From Alteromonas sp. V450 (GTDB lineage: Bacteria; Pseudomonadota; Gammaproteobacteria; Enterobacterales; Alteromonadaceae): 64,000 bases of DNA. Location of the stretch: NCBI RefSeq assembly GCF_001885075.1, contig NZ_MODU01000004.1, positions 2,418,001-2,482,000 on the forward strand, written 5' to 3'. Position 1 is the first letter of the stretch. The number at the start of each line of letters is the position of its first letter. Below, piece after piece: positions 56,972 through 64,000 of the stretch. The notes under the pieces are model-generated. The model saw only the letters and a list, made by a program, of their open reading frames with translations. It ran no database searches and was not told where the DNA came from. A program made the translations under genes and the position numbers.

Positions 56972-57532
56972 ATGACTAATAAACCCTTATTGCATGTTAA
57001 AGGCGACCACGCGGCTCCATTCGAGAAGTTGATTGGCACTCGTAAATTATGGATTGCTGCCGCGCTCGTTCTGAGCATTTCGGGCTGTTATGATGATGAC
57101 AACGAGTATCGCGTTCCTGATAGTAATGCCGTACCCGTAACGTCAGATCAAAGCTTTACGACCGAAGCAGATATTGCGATAGAAAGCAGGTTAACGGCGA
57201 CTGACGGTGACAACGATACACTTACGTTCGCCTTAGTCGAGGACGGTAGTATAGGAAGTGCGCAAATCGACGCGAATGGCGATTTTACCTATACGCCCAA
57301 TGCACAGGTAGTGGGAAGCGATAGCTTCACGTTCTCTGTGTCAGATAGCACAAACCCTCCGGTCACTGCTACCGTTTCTATCACTATAGAAGCACAGCAA
57401 GTCGCGTTTTCAGCATACACGAGAGCGGCCTTCATCCAGGCGCCGACAGACGAGCCTCTACCAGTAAACGGAAGGGCTTTTAGCCAAGATGCCAATGACG
57501 CTACGTTTAACGATTTATTAGTTGAACAATAG
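56972..57532 (+). CDS. Lipoprotein with one cadherin-like/tandem-95 Ig domain
   Basis: In this 186-residue protein, a hydrophobic segment ends in the lipobox SISGC (Cys about 39), followed by an Asp-rich linker (YDDDNEYRVPD). One Ig-like repeat of about 95 residues shows RLTATDGDNDTLTFAL, DANGDFTYTPNAQVVGSDSFTF and VSDSTNPPVTATV, the tandem-95/VCBS pattern with calcium-type Asp residues. The remaining C-terminal 45 residues have no recognised motif. The long positively charged N-terminus before the lipobox is unusual. It probably forms an operon with the DUF4331 gene. Confidence 0.8.
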   Translation: MTNKPLLHVKGDHAAPFEKLIGTRKLWIAAALVLSISGCYDDDNEYRVPDSNAVPVTSDQSFTTEADIAIESRLTATDGDNDTLTFALVEDGSIGSAQIDANGDFTYTPNAQVVGSDSFTFSVSDSTNPPVTATVSITIEAQQVAFSAYTRAAFIQAPTDEPLPVNGRAFSQDANDATFNDLLVEQ

Positions 57533-57554
57533 CTGGTTCCATCGCATCACTGAT

Positions 57555-57575
57555 AACGCCAAGGATGGCGTTTTT
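57555..57575 (+). terminator. Terminator of the DUF4331 operon
   Basis: AACGCCA pairs with TGGCGTT around AGGA, followed by TTT, 22 bases after the lipoprotein stop. Confidence 0.75.
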
Positions 57576-57794
57576 CTAAAGCCGATAAAGCAATTATTGC
57601 TAACTGGCTTGTGGTGTCTTCCATTGGTTGACGATAAAAACAGTTTTATTGCCTTTCAAAACTAATATCCCACTCAATTGAGCTATGCTGCACCGGTAAA
57701 TCTACATTAGATATTAGTGCACACAATTTTGCTGCTTATCTATTATCATTTGCACAATCTTTCGGCACTTAACAATTAAAAGCATAAAAAATAG
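57576..57794. other. Intergenic region before tRNA-Leu
   Basis: About 220 bases of AT-rich sequence with no supported gene; it leads into the tRNA promoter. Confidence 0.5.
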
Positions 57795-57822
57795 TTGTAT
57801 AGGCGCGCCGCATCGCTATAAT
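57795..57822 (+). promoter_or_regulatory. Promoter of tRNA-Leu
   Basis: TTGTAT and TATAAT are separated by 16 bp, with a GC-rich stretch (GGCGCGCC) in the spacer; transcription would start near 57830. Confidence 0.65.
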
Positions 57823-57859
57823 GCCAGACATCAACACCACGTTGATATCTATACACAAT

Positions 57860-57946
57860 GCCAGTGTGATGGAATTGGTAGACATGGCGGATTCAAAATC
57901 CGCTGCTAGCGATAGCGTGGCGGTTCAAGTCCGCCCACTGGTACCA
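57860..57946 (+). tRNA. tRNA-Leu (anticodon CAA)
   Basis: The 87-nt class II tRNA has acceptor GCCAGTG pairing with CACTGGT, an anticodon stem GCGGA/TCCGC around loop TTCAAAA (anticodon CAA, reading UUG), a long variable arm (TGCTAGCGATAGCGT), T-arm GGCGGTTCAAGTCCGCC, and an encoded CCA. Confidence 0.95.
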
Positions 57947-58174
57947 AACATTAAACCAACTTTTCAGTTGGTTTTTTTGTGCCTGAATTTCAACAAATCG
58001 CCACGCGAGCGTGTCGGCCGAGTGTCGGTCCATCGCGTGGCGACCAATCAAAGCCCGCCCACTGGTACCAAACATTAAGCCAACCTTTAAGTTGGTTTTT
58101 TTGTGCTTGAATCTCAACAAATCGCCACGCAAGCGTGTCGGCCAAGTGTCGGTCCATCGCATAGCGACCAGTCT
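57931..58174. repeat. Degenerate tandem repeat containing the tRNA-Leu 3' end
   Basis: Two copies of about 120 bp (57931-58050 and 58055-58174; offset 124) are about 90% identical. Each contains the last 16 nt of tRNA-Leu including CCA, a CCAAC/GTTGG hairpin with T7, and a second structured segment. In copy 1 that segment carries a perfect 11-bp palindrome (TCGCCACGCGA with TCGCGTGGCGA), largely lost in copy 2. Confidence 0.8.
57953..57977 (+). terminator. Terminator of tRNA-Leu
   Basis: AAACCAAC pairs with GTTGGTTT followed by T-rich sequence, 6 bases after the CCA. A second, similar hairpin (58078-58100) lies in the duplicated copy. Confidence 0.8.
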
Positions 58175-58351
58175 CTTTTTAATAAAGCTCCTCAAATCGA
58201 TTTAGACGAATCATGCAAGTGCGAGAGTTCGGGTATGCAACTTAATCTATGGCTAGTGATTTAAATTCTACTAAAAGTCTCAATTTGTGCTTCGCGGACG
58301 GGACTTTGATAACTATCGCAGTCATAGACCCTTCATTCGATATTTTACTTG

Positions 58352-59278
58352 CTAGCCCGGCGTAGAACGGCCATCAATAGTATTAACCAACAGCTTTCTT
58401 ATCCATAGAGTCAGTGGATCATTTGATAATCGATGATGCCATGTGCTGATAACATCAAATCCTGGCGGCGTTTCATTCAACTCGATAACGCGTAATTTTC
58501 TGTTAGGTATAAGTGCACTTGGTACGAAACCACACAAGTCGGTGCTGTGTATTGTTTCAATAGCTGCAGAGAAAGTGGGAAAAGACATAAAAACTTCTCT
58601 AGGATGACCTTTCGCTTCAAACCAATGATGAATAGCCCCACTGAAATCGCCTCGAGAGGGCGAAACCACAACCTGAGGTATTTTTGATATTTGAGCCACC
58701 GTCATTTCATTTTTGGTTAGCTTACTTTGCGATGACACAACACATTTATAGCGTTCGCGATAGAGCGTTTCACTCGGGTATGTCGAAGGTGCTAACGAAG
58801 GATTTGTGATAGCCAGATCTACTTCACCGTTTTTAAGGTCATTCGCCAAGCTATCTAGTTCTAACTTTTTTATCGCTATTTTTAACTTCGGCGCAAGTTG
58901 TCGAATGTCGGCAAGTGCACTCGGCAACAGCGACACTTGCTCGAAGTCAGTGCATGCCAACGTGAAAGTCGTCGATGTCGTTGAAGGTGAGAAAGTTTCC
59001 GGTGTCAAAAGCGAATCAAAAGCTTCCAGCGTAGCCGTAACTTTGGGCTGTAAAGCGACGGCGAGCGCGGTGGGCTGTACTCCATTTCCACTTCGAACAA
59101 ACAGCCTGTCGTTAAACACATTGCGCATTCTTTTTAAATGCTCACTCACGGCCTGTTGCGAAACACCTAACTGCTCCGCCACTCTCGACAAGTTTCTCAC
59201 TTTTATAAGCGCAACAAACGTGCGTAACTGCTTAATGTCTAGCTGACTTACCATTTTTTTTTGTATCACATACATCAT
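58352..59278 (-). CDS. LysR-family transcriptional regulator
   Basis: The protein has 308 residues from ATG 59278; starts at 59275 or 59254 (MVSQLDIKQLRTF) are also possible. The N-terminal winged helix (about 10-70) shows NLSRVAEQLGVSQQAVSEHLKRM. The effector domain (about 95-300) has two periplasmic-binding-protein-like lobes. It is divergent from the CmcJ/NvfI-ALDH-dioxygenase operon with a 62-base gap, the classical position for a LysR activator responding to a pathway substrate or product. Confidence 0.9.
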   Translation of the reverse strand: MMYVIQKKMVSQLDIKQLRTFVALIKVRNLSRVAEQLGVSQQAVSEHLKRMRNVFNDRLFVRSGNGVQPTALAVALQPKVTATLEAFDSLLTPETFSPSTTSTTFTLACTDFEQVSLLPSALADIRQLAPKLKIAIKKLELDSLANDLKNGEVDLAITNPSLAPSTYPSETLYRERYKCVVSSQSKLTKNEMTVAQISKIPQVVVSPSRGDFSGAIHHWFEAKGHPREVFMSFPTFSAAIETIHSTDLCGFVPSALIPNRKLRVIELNETPPGFDVISTWHHRLSNDPLTLWIRKLLVNTIDGRSTPG

Positions 59279-59346
59279 CCACTTGATTTTATTGTAATGG
59301 ATAAAGGCGTAGGATCAAATCACAAGCTAAAGAACAGGATATGATT

Positions 59347-60141
59347 ATGTTTTCAGTAAACTACGTTTCACCCGACGCCCCTTTGGTTTACGACCAAACG
59401 TATAAGGGCCCTGGCGCTTCAGAACTTACATCGTCAGTAGATAAACGAACTATTAGTGTTAGTGATATGCGCGCTGAAAAAAGCTCGTTTTCACTGGAAA
59501 AAAATGGCTTTGAAGTTGTGTCGTTTTCACCCGACTTTGAAGCGTTTGAAGATGACGAGGCAATACAAAAGCAACTATATCCATATGTAATCGATATGTT
59601 GAAGCGCAGAATGAACAGTGATGACGTGATCATTTTTGATCATACTTATCGCTCGACAACCCGTGCGGATAAGTCTATTCACAATAGAGCCCCGGTAAGA
59701 ACAGTACACAACGACTACACTGATGTATCAGCTAATCACCGCATGATGGAAGAGACAAAAGGGCAAGAGCATTTACGAAACCGCGATTATACCTTGGTGA
59801 ACCTGTGGCTTCCTGTAAGAAATAAAGTGGAGTCATCTCCGCTAGCCATGGTTGATATAACTACCGTGCACCCAACTGATTTTCAGCGACTCAAACTTAT
59901 CTATCCCGATCGTATCGGTGAACTTGCTGCCATCACTTATAACCCTAATCACAAATGGTTTTATCAGTCGGAAATGACGCCGGGGGAAGGGCTATTGTTC
60001 AAAGTGTATGACTCTACATTTGAACAAGGAATGTTTGGGGTACCACACTCAGCGGTGGATGTTTTAAACGATGGAGCTAAAAAGCCGCGTACAAGCTTAG
60101 AAATACGCGCAATCGTGTTTAGTGGTGAAAGCAATGAATAA
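59347..60141 (+). CDS. CmcJ/NvfI-like oxidoreductase
   Basis: The product is 264 residues from ATG 59347 (AGGA 7 bases upstream; ATG 59341 is the other option). The segment RAPVRTVHNDYTDVSANHR, followed by LVNLWLPVRNKVESSPLAMVD and FGVPHSAVD, matches the CmcJ/AsaB/NvfI family of putative non-haem iron oxygenases known from secondary metabolism. The two histidines and one aspartate (HND, PHS) could ligate iron. The substrate is unknown. It overlaps the downstream aldehyde dehydrogenase by 8 bases. Confidence 0.75.
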   Translation: MFSVNYVSPDAPLVYDQTYKGPGASELTSSVDKRTISVSDMRAEKSSFSLEKNGFEVVSFSPDFEAFEDDEAIQKQLYPYVIDMLKRRMNSDDVIIFDHTYRSTTRADKSIHNRAPVRTVHNDYTDVSANHRMMEETKGQEHLRNRDYTLVNLWLPVRNKVESSPLAMVDITTVHPTDFQRLKLIYPDRIGELAAITYNPNHKWFYQSEMTPGEGLLFKVYDSTFEQGMFGVPHSAVDVLNDGAKKPRTSLEIRAIVFSGESNE

Positions 60142-61471
60142 CATTTTAATATCTCGAAACCCGCTTGATGATCAGGAAGTGGGAAGCGTAAAGGTCGCAA
60201 GTAATGACGATGTAGTTACTGCTGTAAATGACGCAAAACAAGCTCAAATTGCATGGGGCAAGCTAACATCAGAGCAGCGAGCACAACTAATTATTGAAGC
60301 ATTCTCGCGCCTTAACCGTGTTGAAGAGCAGTTAGTAAACCTTATTTCTAAAGAAATGGGTAAAGATCATCGTCGAGCTACCTATGAGGTGATGGGGGTC
60401 ATACAAAGTGCGTCTTATCTTTGCCGAGAGATCATGCAAGCTATTGCACCAGTAAAGAAGCCAAGCGGCACAAAAATCTACTACCGTCCACTGGGAGTGG
60501 TGGGCGTGATTTCGCCGTGGAACTACCCTTTGGCTATGGCAAATAATTTACTTCTACCAGCACTTGTAGCAGGAAATACCGTCGTACTGAAACCCTCAGA
60601 AATCACTCCCTTGGTTGCTGACATGTTCGTAAGAACACTCAATGAAGTTTTGCCTCATGGCGTGCTGTCAGTTATTCATGGCGACGGAGAAGTGGGCAAA
60701 GCACTTGTTGCCAGCAATATTAATATGGTCGCATTTACTGGTTCAGCGGCAGCCGGAAAACATATTATGGCGAGTTCAGCCAACCAACTTCATCGACTTG
60801 TGATGGAGCTAGGTGGCAACGACCCTATGATCGTTCTTGCAGACGCTGACATCAATAAGGCTGCTCGCTTTGCCGTGGCGAGTAGTTTCGAAAATGCTGG
60901 TCAAATGTGTACATCAACGGAGCGTATTTACGTTGATGAGCGTATTCACAACACGTTTGTAGAACGTGTGGTGGAGATTGCAAAGCAATATACCGTTGGG
61001 CCGTGGGACCAACCCAGAGTAAATATTGGCCCCATCGTTAATAAAAAGCAGCACCAACAGATAATTCATCATTTAAAAGACGCGAGAGAAAAAGGCGCGC
61101 GTTTTTTACTGGGCAGCGATGATTACCTCCCCCCTTATATTCAACCCACCGTTATCGACGGTTTAACAGATGAGATGTTGATGGCAAAAGAAGAAACGTT
61201 TGGCCCTGTCGTCGCTATTGATAGTTTTAGCAATATCGATGAAGCCATCATGCGTGCGAACAACGTTCCCCTTGGTCTTGGTGCAGTCGTTTTTGGCGAG
61301 TGTAACGCTGCCTACGTAGCAGAAAATATGGAAGCTGGCATGGTGGGTATTAACGGTGGCCCAGGCGCAGGTGACGGTCCATGGGTGGGCGCGAAAGAAA
61401 GCGGCTTTGGATATCACGGTTCACTTGAAGGGCATCGCCAGTTTACACAAGTACAAGTAATCAGTGCATGA
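60134..61471 (+). CDS. NAD(P)-dependent aldehyde dehydrogenase
   Basis: The 445-residue enzyme oxidises an aldehyde to a carboxylate. It shows VISPWNYPLAMANNLLLPAL, VLKPSEITPL, the glutamate in MELGGND, and the catalytic Cys259 in NAGQMCTSTER. Sequence pattern and length are near succinate-semialdehyde dehydrogenase. ATG 60134 sits within the end of the upstream oxygenase gene, with GGTGAAAG upstream, so translation is coupled. Pathway context (two oxygenases) suggests it handles an aldehyde produced by one of them (inference). Confidence 0.92.
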   Translation: MNNILISRNPLDDQEVGSVKVASNDDVVTAVNDAKQAQIAWGKLTSEQRAQLIIEAFSRLNRVEEQLVNLISKEMGKDHRRATYEVMGVIQSASYLCREIMQAIAPVKKPSGTKIYYRPLGVVGVISPWNYPLAMANNLLLPALVAGNTVVLKPSEITPLVADMFVRTLNEVLPHGVLSVIHGDGEVGKALVASNINMVAFTGSAAAGKHIMASSANQLHRLVMELGGNDPMIVLADADINKAARFAVASSFENAGQMCTSTERIYVDERIHNTFVERVVEIAKQYTVGPWDQPRVNIGPIVNKKQHQQIIHHLKDAREKGARFLLGSDDYLPPYIQPTVIDGLTDEMLMAKEETFGPVVAIDSFSNIDEAIMRANNVPLGLGAVVFGECNAAYVAENMEAGMVGINGGPGAGDGPWVGAKESGFGYHGSLEGHRQFTQVQVISA

Positions 61472-61481
61472 GGTAAGTATC

Positions 61482-62255
61482 ATGAAAGACAACTTTTTCG
61501 TTATAGCGCGTGAACCTGGCGCACAAAACCCTGCTATTCCTACATGGGCTGCCCATACAGATAACGCCTTTGCGCTTGATAGTTCAGCAGCGCAAACTCA
61601 GCAACAAACGGTTCGCCGTGAAATAAGTGAAGTGCCTGGCGCCTACCAACTTCTGAATGTTTTTAGTGAAAAAGAGTGTAGAAAACTACTGAAAACGTCG
61701 GAAGAGCTTGGCTACTTAAAAGATGCGGCAGTGTCACTACCCCGTGAAATTCGACATAACGACAATGTAACTATCGTGGTAGATGATGCTACGGAGCGCT
61801 TGATATGGCAGCGCATTGAGTCTTTAACTCAGCAAAACCTTGCCATATTTGACGGTAAGAAACCGCTGGGTATTAATACTCGCTTTCGGTTTTACCGATA
61901 TCAAGAGGGTGATTATTTCAAATATCATATTGATGGGGACTGGCCTGGCTCTAAAGTGGAAGGAGACACGTTAATTCATAACGCCTATTCGGACAGGTAT
62001 AGCAAAATGACGTTTCTTATTTTGCTTAACGACAATTTCGAAGGAGGAGAAACACAGTTTTTGGTGAATGCTGACCAGCCGGGAAAACCAGCGAAACGAG
62101 GCGACAGGCAAGCACAAGTAAATGTGCGAACGCCTGCAGGCGGTGTGCTCTTATTTCCACATGGACATCATTCATTGCACTGTTTACACAGTTCAACACC
62201 AATAACGAAGGGCGTTAAATACATTATTCGCACAGATATGCTGTTTGAAATCTGA
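61482..62255 (+). CDS. 2-oxoglutarate/Fe(II)-dependent dioxygenase (prolyl 4-hydroxylase-like)
   Basis: The product is 257 residues from ATG 61482, with GAGGTAAG upstream. The facial triad is His149 and Asp151 in FKYHIDGDW plus a distal histidine in LHCLHSSTPITKG (probably His236), with Lys246 and Arg250 (VKYIIRTD) available for 2-oxoglutarate. FEGGETQFL is the usual strand between them. It hydroxylates a small molecule or a peptide side chain; the substrate is unknown. It is the last gene of the three-gene operon. Confidence 0.88.
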   Translation: MKDNFFVIAREPGAQNPAIPTWAAHTDNAFALDSSAAQTQQQTVRREISEVPGAYQLLNVFSEKECRKLLKTSEELGYLKDAAVSLPREIRHNDNVTIVVDDATERLIWQRIESLTQQNLAIFDGKKPLGINTRFRFYRYQEGDYFKYHIDGDWPGSKVEGDTLIHNAYSDRYSKMTFLILLNDNFEGGETQFLVNADQPGKPAKRGDRQAQVNVRTPAGGVLLFPHGHHSLHCLHSSTPITKGVKYIIRTDMLFEI

Positions 62256-62332
62256 CGGTAACTTAAAGCGCAGACGAAAAGGGTATACTTGGCATCATGA
62301 GTAACACGATGCCTCGGCTTCCTTAACGCTAA

Positions 62333-62393
62333 CGGCTTGAGGGCCAACCGCATACAGCATAAGCCGTCTATAGCGGTTGTTTCCGTCAAGCCG
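62333..62393. repeat. Nested inverted repeat (large hairpin)
   Basis: The outer arms CGGCTTGA/TCAAGCCG (62333-62340 and 62386-62393) and inner arms CAACCGC/GCGGTTG (62345-62351 and 62373-62379) could form a two-stage stem with a 21-nt loop. There is no T-tract, so it is not a simple terminator. It lies between convergent genes. Confidence 0.6.
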
Positions 62394-62423
62394 ACGGTAA
62401 AGGCTGATTAGCGTATTAGGTAG

Positions 62424-63566
62424 CTATTTTAGCAGCTGCCTAGCAACGATAAGTTTCATAATTTCACTTGTACCACCATAAATTCGCATAACGCGTGCGT
62501 CTGCGTATGCCCTTGCGACGGGGTACTCGAGCATGTAACCGTAACCACCGTAGAGTTGTAGACACTTATCAACCACTTTTCCGAGTAGTTCAGTCACTAA
62601 TAATTTAGCTTTTGATGCAAGTTCTGTAGTGAGGTCTTTCGTCAGATGTAATTCAATACAGCGGTCTGTAAAAGCGCGGGCCGCATCAATTTCAGTGTCT
62701 AAATCTGCTAAAACGAACTGAGTGTTTTGGAATGCCCCTATATTCTGGCCAAACGCTTTTCGCTCTTTAACATACTCTACGGTTTGCGCTAAAACAGATT
62801 CACACATTGCCATACAATGCACAGCGATTGTTAAGCGCTCCTGTGGTAACTCTGCCATTAATTGCGCGAAACCACTTCCCTCGGGGCCGAGCAAATTAGA
62901 CTGAGGCACTCTCACATCATTGAAAAATAATTCCGAAGTATCCTGAGACTTCATGCCAATTTTCGCTAAATTTGAACCTCGCTCAAAGCCGGGTGTATTC
63001 GCTTCAACAAGTATTAAACTTAAACCTTTTGCGCCAGCGGTTGGGTCGGTTACTGCGACAACAATAACTAAGTCGGCTAATTGACCGTTCGTAATAAACG
63101 TTTTGCTTCCGTTGATAATAAAATCATCACCCTCTTTTTTCGCTGTGGTCTTGATTCCTTGTAAGTCAGACCCTGTTCCTGGCTCTGTCATGGCGATAGC
63201 CGTCACTATTTCGCCAGAAACACACGCGGGAAGGTATTTTTGTTTTTGCTCTTCAGTGCCTAGTCTCGATAGATAAGGAACGACAATGTCAGAGTGTAAT
63301 GGGAAACCTATTCCGTTTAGTCCAAGTCTGCCGATTTCTTCTGTAAGGATAACGTTGTATAGAAAGTCTAGACCCAGCCCGCCATACTCCTCTGAAACGA
63401 GCGGTGCTAAGTAGCCCTGCTCGCCCGCCGCTTTCCAAATTGATTTATCAACCTGCCCAATCTTTTCCCATTTTTCGTAATGTGGAACGGCTTCAGTTTG
63501 TAAGAATTTTCGAAAACTATCACGCAGCATCTCGTGCTCAGAACTAAATAAGGTTCTCGGTAACAT
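62424..63566 (-). CDS. Acyl-CoA dehydrogenase
   Basis: The 380-residue flavoprotein starts at ATG 63566, with GGAG and AGGA upstream; the ATG at 63611 is weaker. Characteristic segments: AMTEPGTGSDLQGIKTTA (FAD/substrate loop), FITNGQLADLVIVVAVTD, KIGMKSQDTSELFFNDVRVP, and YPVARAYADARVMRIYGGTSEIMK with the C-terminal arginine pair. The YGGTSE motif suggests the catalytic glutamate of the long/medium-chain type near the C-terminus. It catalyses alpha,beta-desaturation of acyl-CoA, electrons passing to ETF. Other beta-oxidation genes lie outside the window, if anywhere near. Confidence 0.93.
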   Translation of the reverse strand: MLPRTLFSSEHEMLRDSFRKFLQTEAVPHYEKWEKIGQVDKSIWKAAGEQGYLAPLVSEEYGGLGLDFLYNVILTEEIGRLGLNGIGFPLHSDIVVPYLSRLGTEEQKQKYLPACVSGEIVTAIAMTEPGTGSDLQGIKTTAKKEGDDFIINGSKTFITNGQLADLVIVVAVTDPTAGAKGLSLILVEANTPGFERGSNLAKIGMKSQDTSELFFNDVRVPQSNLLGPEGSGFAQLMAELPQERLTIAVHCMAMCESVLAQTVEYVKERKAFGQNIGAFQNTQFVLADLDTEIDAARAFTDRCIELHLTKDLTTELASKAKLLVTELLGKVVDKCLQLYGGYGYMLEYPVARAYADARVMRIYGGTSEIMKLIVARQLLK

Positions 63567-63663
63567 GGTCCTACTCCAACGTTCAATGTAAGTTTCACAA
63601 CATGTTAACAACCTAATTAGTGCTTACCGATGACCGAAAGCGCCAGAGAATAGACCAAAACGA

Positions 63664-64000
63664 TCATTGACGTTCGCGCCATTCCCCAGGAGTGAGGCCA
63701 GTCCATTTCTTAAATGCGCGTATAAAGGCACTGGGTTCTGAAAAACCGACCAGATAGGCAATATTTTTAATAGAGGTGTCTTTTTGCGTAAGGTGGTAGG
63801 TTGCAATATCTTTCCTAACGCTTTCTTTTAATGCCGCAAAACTTGTATTTTCTTGGGCAAGATAGCGACGAACAGTCTGCGGGCTTTTATTCAGATCATC
63901 AGCCACCTTTTTGAGTGGTAAATTCTCTAAATTGTCGCACTCTCTCAACATGCGTTTAATTTGCGCCGTAATGCTGGCGTCAGACATGCGATTAATGAGT
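63664..64000 (-). CDS. AraC-family regulator, C-terminal part (truncated by window edge)
   Basis: The frame is open to the right edge; 112 residues are visible, ending at 63664. Two helix-turn-helix motifs are seen: PLKKVADDLNKSPQTVRRYL and, at the second, SIKNIAYLVGFSEPSAFIRAF followed by KKWTGLTPGEWRERQ, the AraC C-terminal signature. The N-terminal effector domain is off the window. Being next to the acyl-CoA dehydrogenase on the same strand, with its start further right, it may control that gene. Confidence 0.9.
   Translation of the reverse strand, partial: LINRMSDASITAQIKRMLRECDNLENLPLKKVADDLNKSPQTVRRYLAQENTSFAALKESVRKDIATYHLTQKDTSIKNIAYLVGFSEPSAFIRAFKKWTGLTPGEWRERQ

Noticed and set aside
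57931..58174. CRISPR array
   Set aside because: There are only two long repeats without spacers, and they include a tRNA end; no cas genes are present.
57821..58205. ORFs over the tRNA-Leu repeat region
   Set aside because: They read through the tRNA and its duplicated tail; the apparent repeats in the proteins only reflect the DNA repeat.
62333..62393. Integron attC-like site
   Set aside because: The arms lack the conserved core GTTRRRY/RYYYAAC at the tips and no integrase or cassette array is nearby.

Overview
The window looks like a chromosomal segment of a marine gammaproteobacterium of the Alteromonadaceae, most likely Alteromonas or a close relative. This is inferred from gene content: a PepA very close in sequence to the enteric protein, the pepA-holC-valS block divergent from lptFG, glnA-ntrB-ntrC, minCDE, TypA, a GlyGly-CTERM-like surface protein and many c-di-GMP and chemotaxis genes. 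No database search was possible. Most of the window is core chromosome with clear ribosome binding sites and Rho-independent terminators.

Layout. 1-10.9 kb: tail of an old-yellow-enzyme reductase, an SRPBCC protein, a Cys/Met-type PLP enzyme divergent from a 2-hydroxyacid dehydrogenase, a GST, erpA, a chemoreceptor, an OmpK/Tsx-like porin, a PPK2 kinase and minCDE. 11.18-14.98 kb: a 3.8 kb mobile element. 15-24.8 kb: a Fur-box-headed fagA-like/fumC pair, azurin, a ClC channel, hemJ, an Nramp-like transporter, a MalY/PatB-type lyase and a response regulator. 24.9-32 kb: typA divergent from glnA, with NtrC sites and a sigma-54 promoter, then a DUF4124 protein and ntrBC. 32-43.4 kb: an XRE/DUF2975 pair, a double-lobed aspartyl protease, an HPt-HD-GYP protein, plsC, rraB, a GlyGly-CTERM-like protein, a diguanylate cyclase and a PotD-like binding protein next to a hybrid kinase. 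43.5-51.3 kb: valS, holC, pepA, lptF, lptG and an RDD protein. 51.4-57.6 kb: a small lysine-rich ORF, a TonB receptor, an ECF sigma/anti-sigma pair, and a DUF4331 protein with a lipoprotein. 57.8-58.2 kb: tRNA-Leu with a degenerate duplicated tail. 58.3-64 kb: LysR divergent from an oxygenase/aldehyde dehydrogenase/2OG-dioxygenase operon, an acyl-CoA dehydrogenase and a truncated AraC regulator.

The most unusual object is the element at 11184-14979. It appears to encode one polypeptide joining an N-terminal DEDDh (DnaQ-like) 3'-5' exonuclease, two cysteine-rich zinc-ribbon-like segments and a DDE-transposase-like C-terminal half. The two halves lie in different frames, joined at a canonical A AAA AAG -1 slippery heptamer. 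Each end has a 23-bp terminal inverted repeat abutting an inward-reading terminator hairpin, and a 14-bp subterminal inverted repeat exactly 123 bp from the tip. The start region contains a hairpin that would hide the Shine-Dalgarno only on read-through transcripts. A PEP-CTERM surface protein gene is a passenger. The element sits inside what was the fumC terminator palindrome.

Other interlocking groups: nitrogen control (glnA, ntrB and ntrC with NtrC sites at both promoters), iron sparing (Fur box, FagA-like, iron-independent fumarase, azurin), a possible periplasmic ligand-sensing relay (PotD-like protein plus hybrid kinase, next to a diguanylate cyclase), and a small uncharacterised oxidative pathway (CmcJ/NvfI-like enzyme, ALDH, 2OG dioxygenase).
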